From Geofilum rhodophaeum (GTDB lineage: Bacteria > Bacteroidota > Bacteroidia > Bacteroidales > Marinilabiliaceae): a stretch of DNA of 64,000 nt. Made by a program: the position numbers and the translations under genes. The notes beneath the pieces are model-generated. The model saw nothing but the letters and a program-made list of their open reading frames with translations, was not told the origin of the DNA and did no database searches. The stretch is taken from NCBI RefSeq assembly GCF_002210225.1, contig NZ_MWUJ01000005.1, forward strand, positions 62,001 to 126,000, read 5' to 3'. This document shows, piece by piece, positions 36,479 to 46,278 of the stretch (positions within the stretch are counted from its first letter, which is position 1; each line of letters starts with the position of its first letter).

Positions 36479-37579
36479 ATGCAAATTTTTGTTCGTTACC
36501 TGCTGTGGAGCGCTCTGGCGCTGGTGGGACTGTTTCTTATCTGGTACTTTCGCTCGGTATTTGTTTTTATCGCGCTGTCCGGGGTGCTGTCGCTCATTAC
36601 CCGCCCCCTCTTTGAGGTCTTCAAAAAACTGCATTTGGGACGGGTGCGACCCGGAAACGGTGTGGCTGCTTTGCTGACTGTTTTGGTGATATGGGTATTT
36701 ATTGTTCTCTTCTTTCGCTTTACTTTGCCCTTGCTGGGGGGCGAATTGCGCTACCTTTCGGAGGTGGACTATCCTGCTTTATTTGATCAGGCGCAGCTGC
36801 TGCTGCAGGAGGTGTTGGCGCCCCTGCATCGTATTGACGCCGACTTTTTTGAACAGCTGGAAATGCAGTTAACCCTGGCCGTGAATGGTTTGTTGGATGT
36901 TTCCCGCCTAAGGGGTGCCTTTTCCGGGATGTTTGATTTTTTGGGGAGTCTCGCGGTGACTGCTTTCTCGGTTACTTTTATCACCTTCTTCTTTCTGAAA
37001 GAGGAGGGGCTCTTTGTGCGGCTGCTGATGATCCTTATTCCCGATGAGCACGAAGACGGGGTGCGACACGTGCTGCATTCGGTAAAAATTTTGCTGCGCC
37101 GTTATTTTATCGGCATATTGATACAGATTTTTCTGATCTGCTTTTTTGTTACCCTGGGTTTTTTGTTTTTGGGCTTGCAGTTTGAGCATGCCCTTACCAT
37201 CGGATTGATCAGTGGTTTGTTTAATGTTATTCCTTATGTAGGTCCGGTATTGGGAGGGACTTTTGGCATTTTGACTGCTTCGGTGATTTATCTGCAGCTG
37301 CCTTTTGATTTGCCATTTTTGTCCTATTTGGGTTTTGCACTGCTCATCTACGTTGTTGTTCAGCTGATGGATAACCTGTTTTTTCAACCGCTGATTTTTT
37401 CTACCAGCGTACGTGCGCATCCGCTGGAAATTTTTATAGTGATTTTGATGTCGGGCTATTTGTCGGGCATCCTGGGGATGTTCCTCGCGATTCCGGTGTA
37501 CACCATAGTACGGGTGATTGCCCGCGAATTCTTTTACAAATACAGGGTGGTTAAAAAGCTGACCGACGGCTTTGCCTAA
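36479..37579 (+). CDS. AI-2E family (PerM-like) membrane protein
   Basis: 366 residues from the ATG at 36479; the longer frame from 36389 includes a promoter-like TATATTTAG. There are about seven hydrophobic helices with the usual long non-membrane segment after helix 3 and a conserved late part including G-L-I-S-G-L-F-N-V-I-P-Y-V-G-P and P-L-I-F-S. Members include an exporter of autoinducer-2 in E. coli and sodium/proton antiporters in other bacteria, so the cargo is unknown. Its last 4 bases overlap the convergent SPOR gene. Confidence 0.88.
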   Translation: MQIFVRYLLWSALALVGLFLIWYFRSVFVFIALSGVLSLITRPLFEVFKKLHLGRVRPGNGVAALLTVLVIWVFIVLFFRFTLPLLGGELRYLSEVDYPALFDQAQLLLQEVLAPLHRIDADFFEQLEMQLTLAVNGLLDVSRLRGAFSGMFDFLGSLAVTAFSVTFITFFFLKEEGLFVRLLMILIPDEHEDGVRHVLHSVKILLRRYFIGILIQIFLICFFVTLGFLFLGLQFEHALTIGLISGLFNVIPYVGPVLGGTFGILTASVIYLQLPFDLPFLSYLGFALLIYVVVQLMDNLFFQPLIFSTSVRAHPLEIFIVILMSGYLSGILGMFLAIPVYTIVRVIAREFFYKYRVVKKLTDGFA

Positions 37580-38280
37580 GGCAGTGAGACTTCCTGGTAG
37601 AAGAGGCTGTCGTTGGCCAAAGCCGCTGCTTCCTGGATGGATTCTGATGCTTCGGGTTTGGGGATATTTTTTGGAGCGTCTGCCTTAAGCCGGCGTGCCT
37701 CATGGGCGGCAATGCGCTTGCCATGAAGGGTCGCAGTGACATAGGCATCGGCAAACCCCATTTGTTGCAATAAATCCCTGAAACTTCTGGCTTTTTCGAA
37801 ATCCTCAAACAGACCAGCTGTAAATTGATTGATGTTTTCGTATTGGTACTGGTGCAGGGAAAGCATGTTTAGGGCATAGGGTTGCAGGTCTATGCCTGTG
37901 AATGCGCCAATCTGTACCTGAAAAAGGATGCCGTTTTCCGGAATGGGGAAAACCAGCCATTCCTCATCGTGAGGGTGTGAGAGAAAGCTGTCGCCAGAAG
38001 TGCCGGTCGTGTCGGCAGGCAAAGTGAGGCTGTCGGCTTTTGGGGCAGGCACGACGGAGTCGGCTGTGTGTTGCCCCCCGGAGGGCCAGCTGAGCAGGCC
38101 GTAGAAGGCCATCATCACCATAAGAACCAGGAAGAAAATCAACAGAAAAAAACTGAATTTCTTGAGGCGGCTGTATTTTTGCGATTGACGCGCAGAGACC
38201 GCCTTAAGGCGGGCAATCTCTTTTTCATAGGCACGGATGCGGGTTACTTCGCTTTTGTGCTGGTCGGGTGTTTGATGCAT
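37576..38280 (-). CDS. Membrane-anchored SPOR-domain protein
   Basis: 234 residues. The cytoplasmic N-terminus (about 40 residues) is followed by one transmembrane helix (about 42-65), a disordered Ser/Thr/Asp/Pro linker, and a SPOR-like domain (about 115-195: F-Q-V-Q-I-G-A-F-T-G followed by A-R-S-F-R-D-L-L-Q-Q-M-G-F). SPOR domains bind septal peptidoglycan stripped of stem peptides. A bitopic topology fits a role at the division site. It is tail to tail with the permease gene. Confidence 0.75.
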   Translation of the reverse strand: MHQTPDQHKSEVTRIRAYEKEIARLKAVSARQSQKYSRLKKFSFFLLIFFLVLMVMMAFYGLLSWPSGGQHTADSVVPAPKADSLTLPADTTGTSGDSFLSHPHDEEWLVFPIPENGILFQVQIGAFTGIDLQPYALNMLSLHQYQYENINQFTAGLFEDFEKARSFRDLLQQMGFADAYVTATLHGKRIAAHEARRLKADAPKNIPKPEASESIQEAAALANDSLFYQEVSLP

Positions 38281-38431
38281 CTTTTGTCTTGCTTTTTCTT
38301 GGGCGCTTTAAAAATAGTGAAAGCATTTAAAAATAGGGCATAAGAGCGGCTTTTAATTTTTGGCACGTGTTTTGGGTTGTATAAATCAAACCGGTTTTGT
38401 TCACGGAGTGTTTTACCAAAACTGAAGAGCC

Positions 38432-39091
38432 ATGAAAACTACAGCCCATATTCGCAGCTTTGTCGCCCTGGTTATTGTTTTATTGATTGGAGCGACTGCT
38501 TATGGCCAAGCTACACAACGCGACCGCCATCAGCGACCGGAACGTAAGAAGGAACAGCCTGCCCTAAGGCACGGTAAACCGGAAAACAGACCTCAGTCCC
38601 ACAGGACGCAAAATCAACGACCGCAACATCAACGACCGCAGCATCAGGGTCGGGATCGTCAACATCCGCAGCATCAGCGTCCCCAACATCAGCGTCGGGA
38701 GTATCAACATCCGCAAAATCAACGACCGCAACATCAGCGTCCGGAGCACAGGGCCAGGGGGCATCATGCTCCTGCGCAACACCACAGGTCGCCGGTCTAC
38801 CATCGGCACTTACCTGCTCAAAGAGTGAATCGCTTTCACCACCGGGGGCACGATTATTACCATGCCAACCACCGCTTTTATCGTTACCATCCGGGCAGAG
38901 GCTATGTAGTGGTAGAAGCGCCTTATACGCGTGTACGCTATTTGCCGGCTCGCTACCAGGTCAGGGTGTACAACGGGCATCGTTACCCTTATTACAACGG
39001 TTATTTTTTCCTGCCGGTGGAGTATGGTTATGTGATGGTGCCGGCGCCAGCTCGTCCGCGAGCCGCGTTTAATATTGTGTTGAATTTTTAA
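38432..39091 (+). CDS. Secreted Gln/His/Arg/Pro-rich repeat protein
   Basis: 219 residues. A signal peptide (about 1-25, ending A-Y-G-Q) precedes a highly basic low-complexity region of Q-R-P-Q-H-type repeats (about 58-107), a His/Arg-rich part, and a C-terminal Tyr/Val-rich folded segment (about 150-219) with G-R-G-Y-V-V-V-E-A-P and Y-P-Y-Y-N-G-Y-F-F. The tail looks like the small DUF6515-type periplasmic proteins. The function is unknown; metal, nucleic acid or peptidoglycan binding by the basic repeat is only a guess. Flanked by a bidirectional terminator. Confidence 0.75.
   Translation: MKTTAHIRSFVALVIVLLIGATAYGQATQRDRHQRPERKKEQPALRHGKPENRPQSHRTQNQRPQHQRPQHQGRDRQHPQHQRPQHQRREYQHPQNQRPQHQRPEHRARGHHAPAQHHRSPVYHRHLPAQRVNRFHHRGHDYYHANHRFYRYHPGRGYVVVEAPYTRVRYLPARYQVRVYNGHRYPYYNGYFFLPVEYGYVMVPAPARPRAAFNIVLNF
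38606..38756 (+). repeat. Degenerate tandem repeat inside the secreted protein gene
   Basis: Roughly 15-base units related to CATCAACGACCGCAA, interrupted by variant 15-18-base units, run for about 150 bases and encode H-Q-R-P-Q repeats. All variants keep the frame. Confidence 0.75.
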
Positions 39092-39116
39092 AGATTGGGA
39101 TAGAATGGCAGCGCAA

Positions 39117-39158
39117 CAAGCAAAAAGCCGGGGGCAGGGGCCTCCGGCTTTTTGCTTG
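39117..39158. terminator. Bidirectional terminator
   Basis: A 15-bp perfect stem (39117-39131 with 39144-39158), extendable inward, with A-rich and T-rich arms. It separates the secreted repeat protein and the convergent aroK. Confidence 0.85.
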
Positions 39159-39171
39159 CTGACGAAGCAGC

Positions 39172-39696
39172 CTAACCTTCCAATTGGTTGTAGCGTTCAA
39201 TGATGTTGAGGTAGGGGGCTACCCCAACGGCCGTAGCATCGGCATGAACGGCGGCTTGTTTGTAGTAATCCTCCCGTTCGGCCAGTTTTTGGCGAATAAA
39301 ACCGAGTAACTCCTCGTCCGACTTTCCGGCCAGCAGGGGGCGGCTTTTGCGGGCCGGCAGCAGCCGTTCGTAAAGCACTTCGGGACTCAGTTGAAGGTAG
39401 ATGGTGAGGCCCTTGCTGCGCATAAGTTGCATGTTTTTGTGGAAACAGGGAGCTCCGCCTCCGGTGGAGACGACCACCCGGTTGAGTGCTGCGACTTCCT
39501 TCAGGGCTTCGTGCTCCAGCAGGCGAAAGCCTGCTTCCCCAATCTCGTTAAACAGGGCAGCTATTGATTTACCCTGGCTTTGTTCAATATAATGGTCCAG
39601 GTCGATGAAGCGCCACTGGAGCGCACGCGCCAGCATTTGTCCCACCGTGGTTTTTCCACTTCCCATGAATCCGGTCAAAAATACACTGTTTACCAT
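39172..39696 (-). CDS. aroK: Shikimate kinase
   Basis: 174 residues. Walker A G-F-M-G-S-G-K-T-T (9-17), the shikimate-binding D-x-D (here F-I-D-L-D-H), G-G-G-A-P and the lid R-K-S-R-P-L are present. It phosphorylates shikimate in aromatic amino-acid synthesis. It follows parC by 9 bases and is the last gene of the parE-parC-aroK unit. Confidence 0.95.
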   Translation of the reverse strand: MVNSVFLTGFMGSGKTTVGQMLARALQWRFIDLDHYIEQSQGKSIAALFNEIGEAGFRLLEHEALKEVAALNRVVVSTGGGAPCFHKNMQLMRSKGLTIYLQLSPEVLYERLLPARKSRPLLAGKSDEELLGFIRQKLAEREDYYKQAAVHADATAVGVAPYLNIIERYNQLEG

Positions 39697-39705
39697 CCGC
39701 TGTGC

Positions 39706-42318
39706 TTAATCAAAAATGGACATTTGGCCATCGTTTCCTTCCCCTTCCTCCGGGTCATCCCCGTTTTCCTGCTCCTCCTCCCTGCTTGGTTCGGGCTGAA
39801 CGAGCGGCTCCAGTTCATTAACCTTTGAAACCTGGTAGGTGGTCAGGCGCTTACCTCTGGCTTTGAATCCTTTAACACCAATAAATTCGGCCACCTCTAC
39901 AATTTCTTTTTCCCTCTCCTTATCCTCTCCCCCAAATTTGATTTCGAGGCGGGGATAGTCCACTTTGGTCAGGCGTACCAAATGCGATTTGGGATGGTCG
40001 CCGATGAAACGCTGAGCCTGGCGTACCGGTTCGACCTGGAAGCGCTTGATGTAGTAGAACTTTTGTTCGGCATCGTAATAAACGGCCGACCAAACGGTGT
40101 CGGGCCGGTATTTTTCGATTACCAGAATGTGGTCTTCGTAGTGGTTACTTAAGTCGAAACTGGTTTGGTAAAATTGCCCGTCGCGCGTCATTACCAGTAT
40201 TTGCTCGTCGCCATGGAATTCACCCAGATAGGTGCCACGCCCGTCCACGTTGAGGCGGAGGGTTTCGGGTTCGAACCAGATTTTTCGGCCACCCAGGGTC
40301 GATTCGCCTTTGCGTTTGAGCACCACCTTTTGGACCTCGTGCTTAGAGAGGATATTGCCCTGGGCGCCCCGACCTTTCACCAGCAGTTCGCCCATGTCGA
40401 AGTCGAAGATCAGATTGCGGATTCTTGCTCTGGGGCGAAGGGTTACCTTTACGATTTCCGCTTCCCCATTGGGATTGGCGCTGAAATACAGTATTTGTGA
40501 GCCTTCGGTCCCCTTGGTCAGGTTGTACTCCTTGTCGCGCGTTATGCCGGTAACGGCAAAACGCTTTACATAGGCCGCACCGTGCTTGCCGTCGCGATAG
40601 GCCACATTGTAGATGGTGCGCTCGTCGTTTCTCTTAAATACGGCGGCATGGATGATGTCCTTGCCCACAAAGGCTTTTTCCTGCACACGGGTAATGATGT
40701 AGCGCCCGTCCTTGTAAAAGAGGATGAGGTCGTCGATGTCGGAACAATCACAAAGGTACTCGTCCTTGCGCAGCGAGGTGCCGATGAAGCCCTCCTCGCG
40801 GTTGATGTACAGTTTCTCGTTTTTGACCACCACCTTGCTGGCTTCAATGCTTTCGAAGCTGCGCAATTCGGTTTTACGCGGAAACTTACTGGCGTACCCC
40901 TTTTTTAAGCGCTTGTAATAGTCGATGGAGTAGGGGATAATGTGCTCCAGGTTGTAGGCTACCTGCTCCAGTTCTTCCTCGATGGCCGCCATGTATTCAT
41001 CGGCCTTTTTAGCATCGAAACGCGAAATCCGCTTGATTTTGATTTCGGTGAGTCGGACAATGTCGTCGCGGGTCACCTCCCGCTTCAATTTCGGCTTAAA
41101 GGGCTCCAGTCCGTGATCAATCGTCTGAATAATGGCTTCAAAAGTCTCACATTCTTCAATGCGCTGGTAAATCTTATTCTCGATGAATATTTTTTCGAGG
41201 GAGGCGTAGTGCCAGGCCTCTTCCAGCTCATCGCGACGTATTTCCAGTTCGCGGGTCAGCAGGTGCACCGTATGGTCGGTGTTGGCTCTTAAAATTTCCG
41301 AAACGCCTATAAAGCAGGGCTTGTTGTCGCGAATCACGCAGGCGTTGGGCGACAGCGACAACTCACAGTCGGTAAAGGCGTAGAGGGCATCTATGGTCTT
41401 GTCGGGCGAAGCTCCAGCCGGCAAATGCACCTGAATCTCTACATTCTGGGCCGTGTTGTCGTCTATTTTTCGGATTTTAATCTTCCCCTTTTCTACGGCC
41501 TTGAGTATGGACTCAATCAGCGAGGTGGTGTTTCTGCTGAAGGGAATGTCGGATATCACCAGGGTGCGGGCATCCAGCTTGGAGATTTTGGCCCGTACTT
41601 TTATCTGTCCCCCCCGCAGGCCGTCGTTGTAACGCGAAACATCCAACATTCCTCCGGTGGGGAAGTCGGGATACAATTCAAAGCCTTCGCCCTTAAGGTG
41701 GGCAATGGAGGCATCAATCAACTCCTGAATGTTGTGCGGCAAAATCTTGGAAGCCAGTCCCACCGCAATCCCCTCCACGCCTTGAGCCAGCAGCAGGGGG
41801 AATTTTACCGGCAGGGTAATGGGTTCCTTGTTGCGGCCGTCGTACGAGGGTTTCCACTCTGTGGTTTTGGGGTTGAAAACGACCTCCTGGGCAAACTTGG
41901 TCAGGCGTGCCTCTATGTAACGAGGCGCCGCACTGCCGTCGCCCGTAAAGATGTTTCCCCAGTTTCCCTGGGTGTCGATCAGCAGGTCTTTTTGTCCCAG
42001 CTGCACCAGGGCATCTCCGATGGAGGCGTCGCCGTGGGGGTGAAACTGCATGGTGTGACCAATGATGTTGGCCACTTTATTGTAGCGGCCGTCGTCGAGC
42101 CGCTTCATGGCGTGCAAAATCCTGCGCTGCACCGGTTTCAGTCCGTCGTTGATGTGGGGTACGGCCCGCTCCAGTATCACATAGGAAGCATAGTCGAGAA
42201 ACCACTCGCGGTACATCCCCTGCAGAGGGGTAATCACCGGCGCATCTTCGTGGGCCGACCCATCGCCCGGGTTGGGTTGTAAGGCCTCGTTTTCGTCCAG
42301 CATATCGTCTTTGTCCAT
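39706..42318 (-). CDS. parC: DNA topoisomerase IV subunit A
   Basis: 870 residues. The breakage domain has H-T-M-Q-F-H-P-H-G-D-A-S and the catalytic Tyr134 in A-A-P-R-Y-I-E-A-R. The C-terminal half is a diverged beta-pinwheel with acidic tail (E-E-E-Q-E-N-G-D-D-P-E-E-G). It works with ParE to decatenate daughter chromosomes. The association with parE directly upstream (22 bases) distinguishes it from gyrA. Confidence 0.94.
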   Translation of the reverse strand: MDKDDMLDENEALQPNPGDGSAHEDAPVITPLQGMYREWFLDYASYVILERAVPHINDGLKPVQRRILHAMKRLDDGRYNKVANIIGHTMQFHPHGDASIGDALVQLGQKDLLIDTQGNWGNIFTGDGSAAPRYIEARLTKFAQEVVFNPKTTEWKPSYDGRNKEPITLPVKFPLLLAQGVEGIAVGLASKILPHNIQELIDASIAHLKGEGFELYPDFPTGGMLDVSRYNDGLRGGQIKVRAKISKLDARTLVISDIPFSRNTTSLIESILKAVEKGKIKIRKIDDNTAQNVEIQVHLPAGASPDKTIDALYAFTDCELSLSPNACVIRDNKPCFIGVSEILRANTDHTVHLLTRELEIRRDELEEAWHYASLEKIFIENKIYQRIEECETFEAIIQTIDHGLEPFKPKLKREVTRDDIVRLTEIKIKRISRFDAKKADEYMAAIEEELEQVAYNLEHIIPYSIDYYKRLKKGYASKFPRKTELRSFESIEASKVVVKNEKLYINREEGFIGTSLRKDEYLCDCSDIDDLILFYKDGRYIITRVQEKAFVGKDIIHAAVFKRNDERTIYNVAYRDGKHGAAYVKRFAVTGITRDKEYNLTKGTEGSQILYFSANPNGEAEIVKVTLRPRARIRNLIFDFDMGELLVKGRGAQGNILSKHEVQKVVLKRKGESTLGGRKIWFEPETLRLNVDGRGTYLGEFHGDEQILVMTRDGQFYQTSFDLSNHYEDHILVIEKYRPDTVWSAVYYDAEQKFYYIKRFQVEPVRQAQRFIGDHPKSHLVRLTKVDYPRLEIKFGGEDKEREKEIVEVAEFIGVKGFKARGKRLTTYQVSKVNELEPLVQPEPSREEEQENGDDPEEGEGNDGQMSIFD

Positions 42319-42340
42319 AAGTCTCTTTTCCTTTTTTCGC

Positions 42341-44173
42341 CTACAACATTTCCTCGTCTACAATCAGGTTGTCGATGATGAAGTTCTGGCGGTCGGGGGT
42401 GTTCTTGCCCATGTAAAAGTCGAGCAATTCCTTGGCCGCATCGTCCTTTTTCATCCGCACCCGGTCCAGCCGGATGTCCTTGTTGATAAAGGCGCTGAAC
42501 TCATCGGGAGAAATCTCTCCCAAACCCTTAAAGCGGGTAATTTCCGGATTGGCCCCCAGGGCTTTCAGGGCCTGCAGGCGCTCCTCTTCGGAGTAGCAAT
42601 AACGGGTCTCCTTTTTGTTGCGTACCCTAAATAAGGGCGTTTGCAAAATGTAGAGGTGTCCGTTTTTGATCAGTTCCGGAAAAAACTGCAAAAAGAAGGT
42701 GATCAGCAGCAGGCGAATGTGCATGCCGTCCACGTCGGCATCGGTGGCGATGATGACGTGGTTGTAGCGCAAGGCTTCGATGCCTTCCTCGATGTTGAGG
42801 GCCGCCTGTAAGAGGTTGAACTCTTCGTTTTCATACACAATCTTACGGCTCAGGCCGTAAGAGTTCAGGGGCTTTCCCTTGAGCGAGAATACCGCCTGGG
42901 TAGCTACATCCCTGGCCTTGGTGATGGAACCGCTGGCCGAGTCGCCCTCGGTAATGAAAATCATGGTTTCCATTTTGCGCTCGGCATTGGAGTTGTAATG
43001 CACCCGGCAGTCGCGCAATTTTTTGTTGTGCAGACTCACCTTTTTGGCCCTTTCCCGGGCCAGTTTCTGAATGCCCGAAATGGCTTTGCGTTCCTTTTCC
43101 GACTCCAGAATTTTCTTGTGCATTATCTCCGCAGTTTCGGCATGGCGGTGCAGGTAGTTGTCGAGTTGTTGTTTTAAAAAGTCGCCTACGTAATTGCGTA
43201 CCGAAGTGCCGTCGGGTCCCATATCTTTCGAGCCCAGCTTGGTTTTGGTTTGTGATTCAAATACCGGCTCCTCAATTTTGATGCTGACGGCCGCCACAAT
43301 GCCCTGACGAATGTCGGCCACATCAAAGTTTTTGTTGTAAAACTCGCGGATGGTCTTGACTACCGATTCACGAAAAGCAATCAGGTGCGTGCCGCCCTGG
43401 GTGGTGTGCTGACCGTTGACAAAGGTATAGTACTCCTCACCGTACTGGTTGGTGTGGGTCAAGGCAATCTCCAGGTCGTCGTCCTTGAGTTGAATGGGCG
43501 CATAAAGACCCGGCTCGGTCATGTTCTCTTCCAGCAAATCGAGCAGTCCCCGTTTCGATTGAAAAACGCGGCCGTTGAAATGGATGGCAAGACCGGCATT
43601 CAGGTAGGTGTAATTCTTAAGCAGGTCTTCAATGAATTCGTCCTTAAAGGTAAAGGCATCGAAGATGGTGTCGTCGGGCCAAAATTCGATGAGGGTGCCG
43701 TTGGGGGCCTGGGTAGATTCTATCGGGTTTTCGGCCACCAGCTCCCCGCGTGAAAAGCTTACCAGCTTGGTTTCCCCTTCGCGAAAGGCCTGCACCTTAA
43801 AGTTGACTGACAAGGCATTTACCGCCTTCACCCCAACACCATTGAGTCCCACCGATTTTTTAAAAGCCTTACTGTCGTACTTGGCGCCCGTGTTCATTTT
43901 GGAAACCACATCCACCACCTTTCCCAGTGGAATGCCACGGCCATAGTCGCGCACGCTCACCCGGTTTTCGTCTATACGGACTTCAATTTTTTTTCCGAAG
44001 CCCATCATGTATTCGTCGATCGAGTTGTCCATGACTTCCTTTAAGAGGACATAGATGCCGTCGTCGCCGTAGGTGCCGTCGCCCAATTTACCAATGTACA
44101 TACCGGGGCGCCTGCGAATGTGCTCTTTCCAGTCGAGCGTTTGAATGGAGTCTTCTGAATAGTTCTGAATCAT
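42341..44173 (-). CDS. parE: DNA topoisomerase IV subunit B
   Basis: 610 residues. GHKL ATPase motifs V-M-D-N-S-I-D-E and R-D-Y-G-R-G-I-P-L, the transducer domain, and the TOPRIM motifs E-G-D-S-A-S-G and D-A-D-V-D-G-M-H are visible. Together with ParC it forms topoisomerase IV. An exact -7 element TATATTTG lies on the minus strand at 44233-44240, and a GGGAGG/CCTCCC hairpin (44208-44233) lies in the leader. Confidence 0.95.
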   Translation of the reverse strand: MIQNYSEDSIQTLDWKEHIRRRPGMYIGKLGDGTYGDDGIYVLLKEVMDNSIDEYMMGFGKKIEVRIDENRVSVRDYGRGIPLGKVVDVVSKMNTGAKYDSKAFKKSVGLNGVGVKAVNALSVNFKVQAFREGETKLVSFSRGELVAENPIESTQAPNGTLIEFWPDDTIFDAFTFKDEFIEDLLKNYTYLNAGLAIHFNGRVFQSKRGLLDLLEENMTEPGLYAPIQLKDDDLEIALTHTNQYGEEYYTFVNGQHTTQGGTHLIAFRESVVKTIREFYNKNFDVADIRQGIVAAVSIKIEEPVFESQTKTKLGSKDMGPDGTSVRNYVGDFLKQQLDNYLHRHAETAEIMHKKILESEKERKAISGIQKLARERAKKVSLHNKKLRDCRVHYNSNAERKMETMIFITEGDSASGSITKARDVATQAVFSLKGKPLNSYGLSRKIVYENEEFNLLQAALNIEEGIEALRYNHVIIATDADVDGMHIRLLLITFFLQFFPELIKNGHLYILQTPLFRVRNKKETRYCYSEEERLQALKALGANPEITRFKGLGEISPDEFSAFINKDIRLDRVRMKKDDAAKELLDFYMGKNTPDRQNFIIDNLIVDEEML

Positions 44174-44232
44174 AGTTCGCTACAATTGTTGCCGTTTTTG
44201 TGTGGGTGGGAGGCGGTTTTGTAAAAACCTCC

Positions 44233-44240
44233 CAAATATA
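44233..44240 (-). promoter_or_regulatory. -7 element of the parE promoter
   Basis: Exact TATATTTG on the minus strand, about 60 bases before the parE start codon. The -33 element is not clear. Confidence 0.5.
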
Positions 44241-44391
44241 GCGAAAAGCACAAAACGAAAATAATTGATTTATGAACAGGTCGGGTAAGACTCTGTTAAA
44301 CACCCTCTTGTTTTGCTTGCTACGGAGTCAATAATCCGCTATTTTTATCGCAGAATCCCCCATTCCTCAGTTTTAAAATCGTACTTTTGAG

Positions 44392-44399
44392 ATACAGCG
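44392..44399 (+). promoter_or_regulatory. Candidate -7 element upstream of araA
   Basis: Exact TACTTTTG with no clear -33 TTTG. If used, the araA leader would be about 300 nt. Confidence 0.35.
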
Positions 44400-44540
44400 T
44401 GCTGGTTCTTTGTCCTGCCGCTGCGCTGTTTACAGGGGCTGCAATGCAGCGTCTAAGCGCTTTGTTTGCTGAGTATTGTTGGTTTTTTGAGGAACTCAAA
44501 TTATCCACAGGTATTGCTTTTTTGTTTTACATTCGTTTTT

Positions 44541-44548
44541 TAACTTTG
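44541..44548 (+). promoter_or_regulatory. Second candidate -7 element upstream of araA
   Basis: Exact TAACTTTG, with TTTG 16 bases upstream (44521-44524), shorter than the usual spacing. If used, the leader is about 150 nt and the candidate operator palindrome lies upstream. Confidence 0.4.
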
Positions 44549-44707
44549 ATTTTTGTTTTAATAAAAGTAATCAGTACTTTTATGGCGCTCTTCTCAAAGA
44601 AAAGAATGATGACTTTAATACACTAACGTAGGTTGTGATTTGCAGACGACGGGCGGTCTTTTCAGGGTGTTAGGTGCTCGGTCTGAGGTCCTTAAAAATT
44701 TAGTATT

Positions 44708-46204
44708 ATGTTTGAAAATTATGAAGTTTGGTTTGTTACCGGTGCTCAGCTCCTTTATGGTGGCGACGCAGTGGTTGCAGTAGATGGTCATTCCAATGAA
44801 ATGGTGGCCGGCTTGAATGCATCCGGAAATCTTCCGGTTAAAGTGGTTTATAAAGGTACGGTTAACTCGGCTAAGGAAGTTACCGCTACGATGAAGGCGG
44901 CCAACAACGACGACAAATGTATCGGCATCATTACCTGGATGCATACTTTTTCGCCTGCAAAAATGTGGATTCATGGTCTGCAGGAACTTCGTAAGCCCTT
45001 GATGCATTTCCATACTCAGTTCAATAAGGAGATTCCCTGGAACGAAATCGATATGGATTTCATGAACCTGAACCAGAGTGCACATGGCGACCGGGAATTC
45101 GGACACATCACCGCACGCATGCGTCGTCCGCGCAAAGTGGTGGTAGGGCACTGGCAGGATCCCAAAGCGCAGGAGCGCATCTCTGTTTGGATGCGCGTAG
45201 CAGCAGCCTGGGCAGATGCTCAGGATTTGCGCATCATCCGCTTTGGTGATCAAATGAACAATGTGGCTGTAACCGATGGCGACAAAGTTGATGCCGAGTT
45301 GCAACTGGGTTACCACGTAGATTATTTCCCCATTGCCGATTTGGTGGCCGTTCAGGATAAGGTGAGTGCTGCCGATGTAGCGGCTTTGGTGAAGCAATAT
45401 GAGTCGGACTACAATTTTGCAGACAATTGCAAGGCAGGTGGTGCTTTCCGTGGACAAGTAGAGCATGCTGCCCGCATTGAGATTGCACTGCGCCGCTTCC
45501 TGGAAGAAAAAGGCGCGAAGGCTTTTACCACCAATTTTGACGATTTGGCTGGCGTGGATCAATTGCCTGGCCTGGCGTCGCAGCGCCTGATGGCCGATGG
45601 TTACGGTTTTGGTGCCGAAGGCGACTGGAAGACCGCAGCCCTTTACCGTGCTATGTGGGTAATGGGTTACGGCATGCCCAAGGGTTGTAGTTTCTTAGAA
45701 GATTATACCCTGCACTTCGACGGCGAGAAGAGTGCAATTTTGCAAGCGCACATGTTGGAGGTTTGTCCCCTTATCGCCGCTGAGAAACCCCGCCTGGAGG
45801 TTCATCCCCTGGGTATTGGTGGCAAAAACGATCCCGCCCGTTTGGTGTTTACCAGCAAGCCCGGACAGGGTGTTGCAGCCACTGTGGTGGACATGGGCAG
45901 TCGCTTCCGCATGATTGTCAATGTAGTGGATTGTATCGACTCCAAGCCGCTGCCCAAGTTGCCGGTGGCCAGTGCGCTGTGGATTCCGCAGCCTAATTTT
46001 GAAGTCGGCGCTGCAGCATGGATTCTGGCCGGAGGAACCCACCATACCAGTTTCTCCTACGATCTTACAGCAGAGTACCTGGAGGACTTTGCGGAGATGG
46101 CAGGAATTGAGTTCTTGTTGATTGACGAGAAGACCACCATTCCGGAGTTTAAAAAGGAACTCCGCTTCAACGATGTGTACTACCATTTAAATAAAGGCTT
46201 CTAA
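44708..46204 (+). CDS. araA: L-arabinose isomerase
   Basis: 498 residues. The N-terminus has W-F-V-T-G-A-Q-L-L-Y-G, then I-T-W-M-H-T-F-S-P-A-K-M-W, the family-defining metal-binding segment with G-A-E-G-D-W-K-T-A, and G-G-T-H-H-T in the C-terminal part. It converts L-arabinose to L-ribulose. It is first in the operon araA - symporter - araD - araB. A hairpin follows the stop codon. Confidence 0.96.
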   Translation: MFENYEVWFVTGAQLLYGGDAVVAVDGHSNEMVAGLNASGNLPVKVVYKGTVNSAKEVTATMKAANNDDKCIGIITWMHTFSPAKMWIHGLQELRKPLMHFHTQFNKEIPWNEIDMDFMNLNQSAHGDREFGHITARMRRPRKVVVGHWQDPKAQERISVWMRVAAAWADAQDLRIIRFGDQMNNVAVTDGDKVDAELQLGYHVDYFPIADLVAVQDKVSAADVAALVKQYESDYNFADNCKAGGAFRGQVEHAARIEIALRRFLEEKGAKAFTTNFDDLAGVDQLPGLASQRLMADGYGFGAEGDWKTAALYRAMWVMGYGMPKGCSFLEDYTLHFDGEKSAILQAHMLEVCPLIAAEKPRLEVHPLGIGGKNDPARLVFTSKPGQGVAATVVDMGSRFRMIVNVVDCIDSKPLPKLPVASALWIPQPNFEVGAAAWILAGGTHHTSFSYDLTAEYLEDFAEMAGIEFLLIDEKTTIPEFKKELRFNDVYYHLNKGF

Positions 46205-46212
46205 AATTTATA

Positions 46213-46248
46213 AAAAGGCAGGCGGTTGTAACTAACTGCTTGCCTTTT
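46213..46248 (+). terminator. Hairpin between araA and the symporter gene
   Basis: A 15-bp stem with two G-U pairs and a 6-nt loop (46213-46227 with 46234-46248), followed by a T-rich stretch. It may stabilise the araA 3' end or cause partial termination. Confidence 0.6.
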
Positions 46249-46278
46249 GTTTTAATATTCACCACTAAACATTAAACT

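Larger units (their letters stand above)
44174..44707. other. Intergenic region between parE and araA
   Basis: A 534-bp gene-free stretch between divergent genes. On the left are the parE promoter and leader hairpin. Further right are two candidate -7 elements for araA (44392 and 44541), a 13-bp palindrome GCTGCA-A-TGCAGC (44438-44450) that could be an operator, and an imperfect repeat TGATT..AATCA (44547-44573). A short open frame (44387-44626) has no conserved look and covers the promoter area. No small RNA gene is evident. Confidence 0.55.

Noticed and set aside
39706-44173. Reading parE/parC as gyrB/gyrA
   Set aside because: The two are adjacent and in one operon, and their lengths and motifs fit Bacteroidota topoisomerase IV. 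In this phylum gyrA and gyrB are normally elsewhere.
44501-44509. A perfect DnaA box (TTATCCACA) in the parE-araA gap, suggesting an origin
   Set aside because: It is single. The same 9-mer also occurs inside the acyl-CoA ligase gene (7482-7490), about what chance predicts for 64 kb. There is no box cluster, AT-rich unwinding element or dnaA gene.
44387-44626. Short open frame of 79 codons before araA
   Set aside because: It overlaps the candidate promoter region, has no convincing ribosome site, and its translation looks like a chance hydrophobic stretch.
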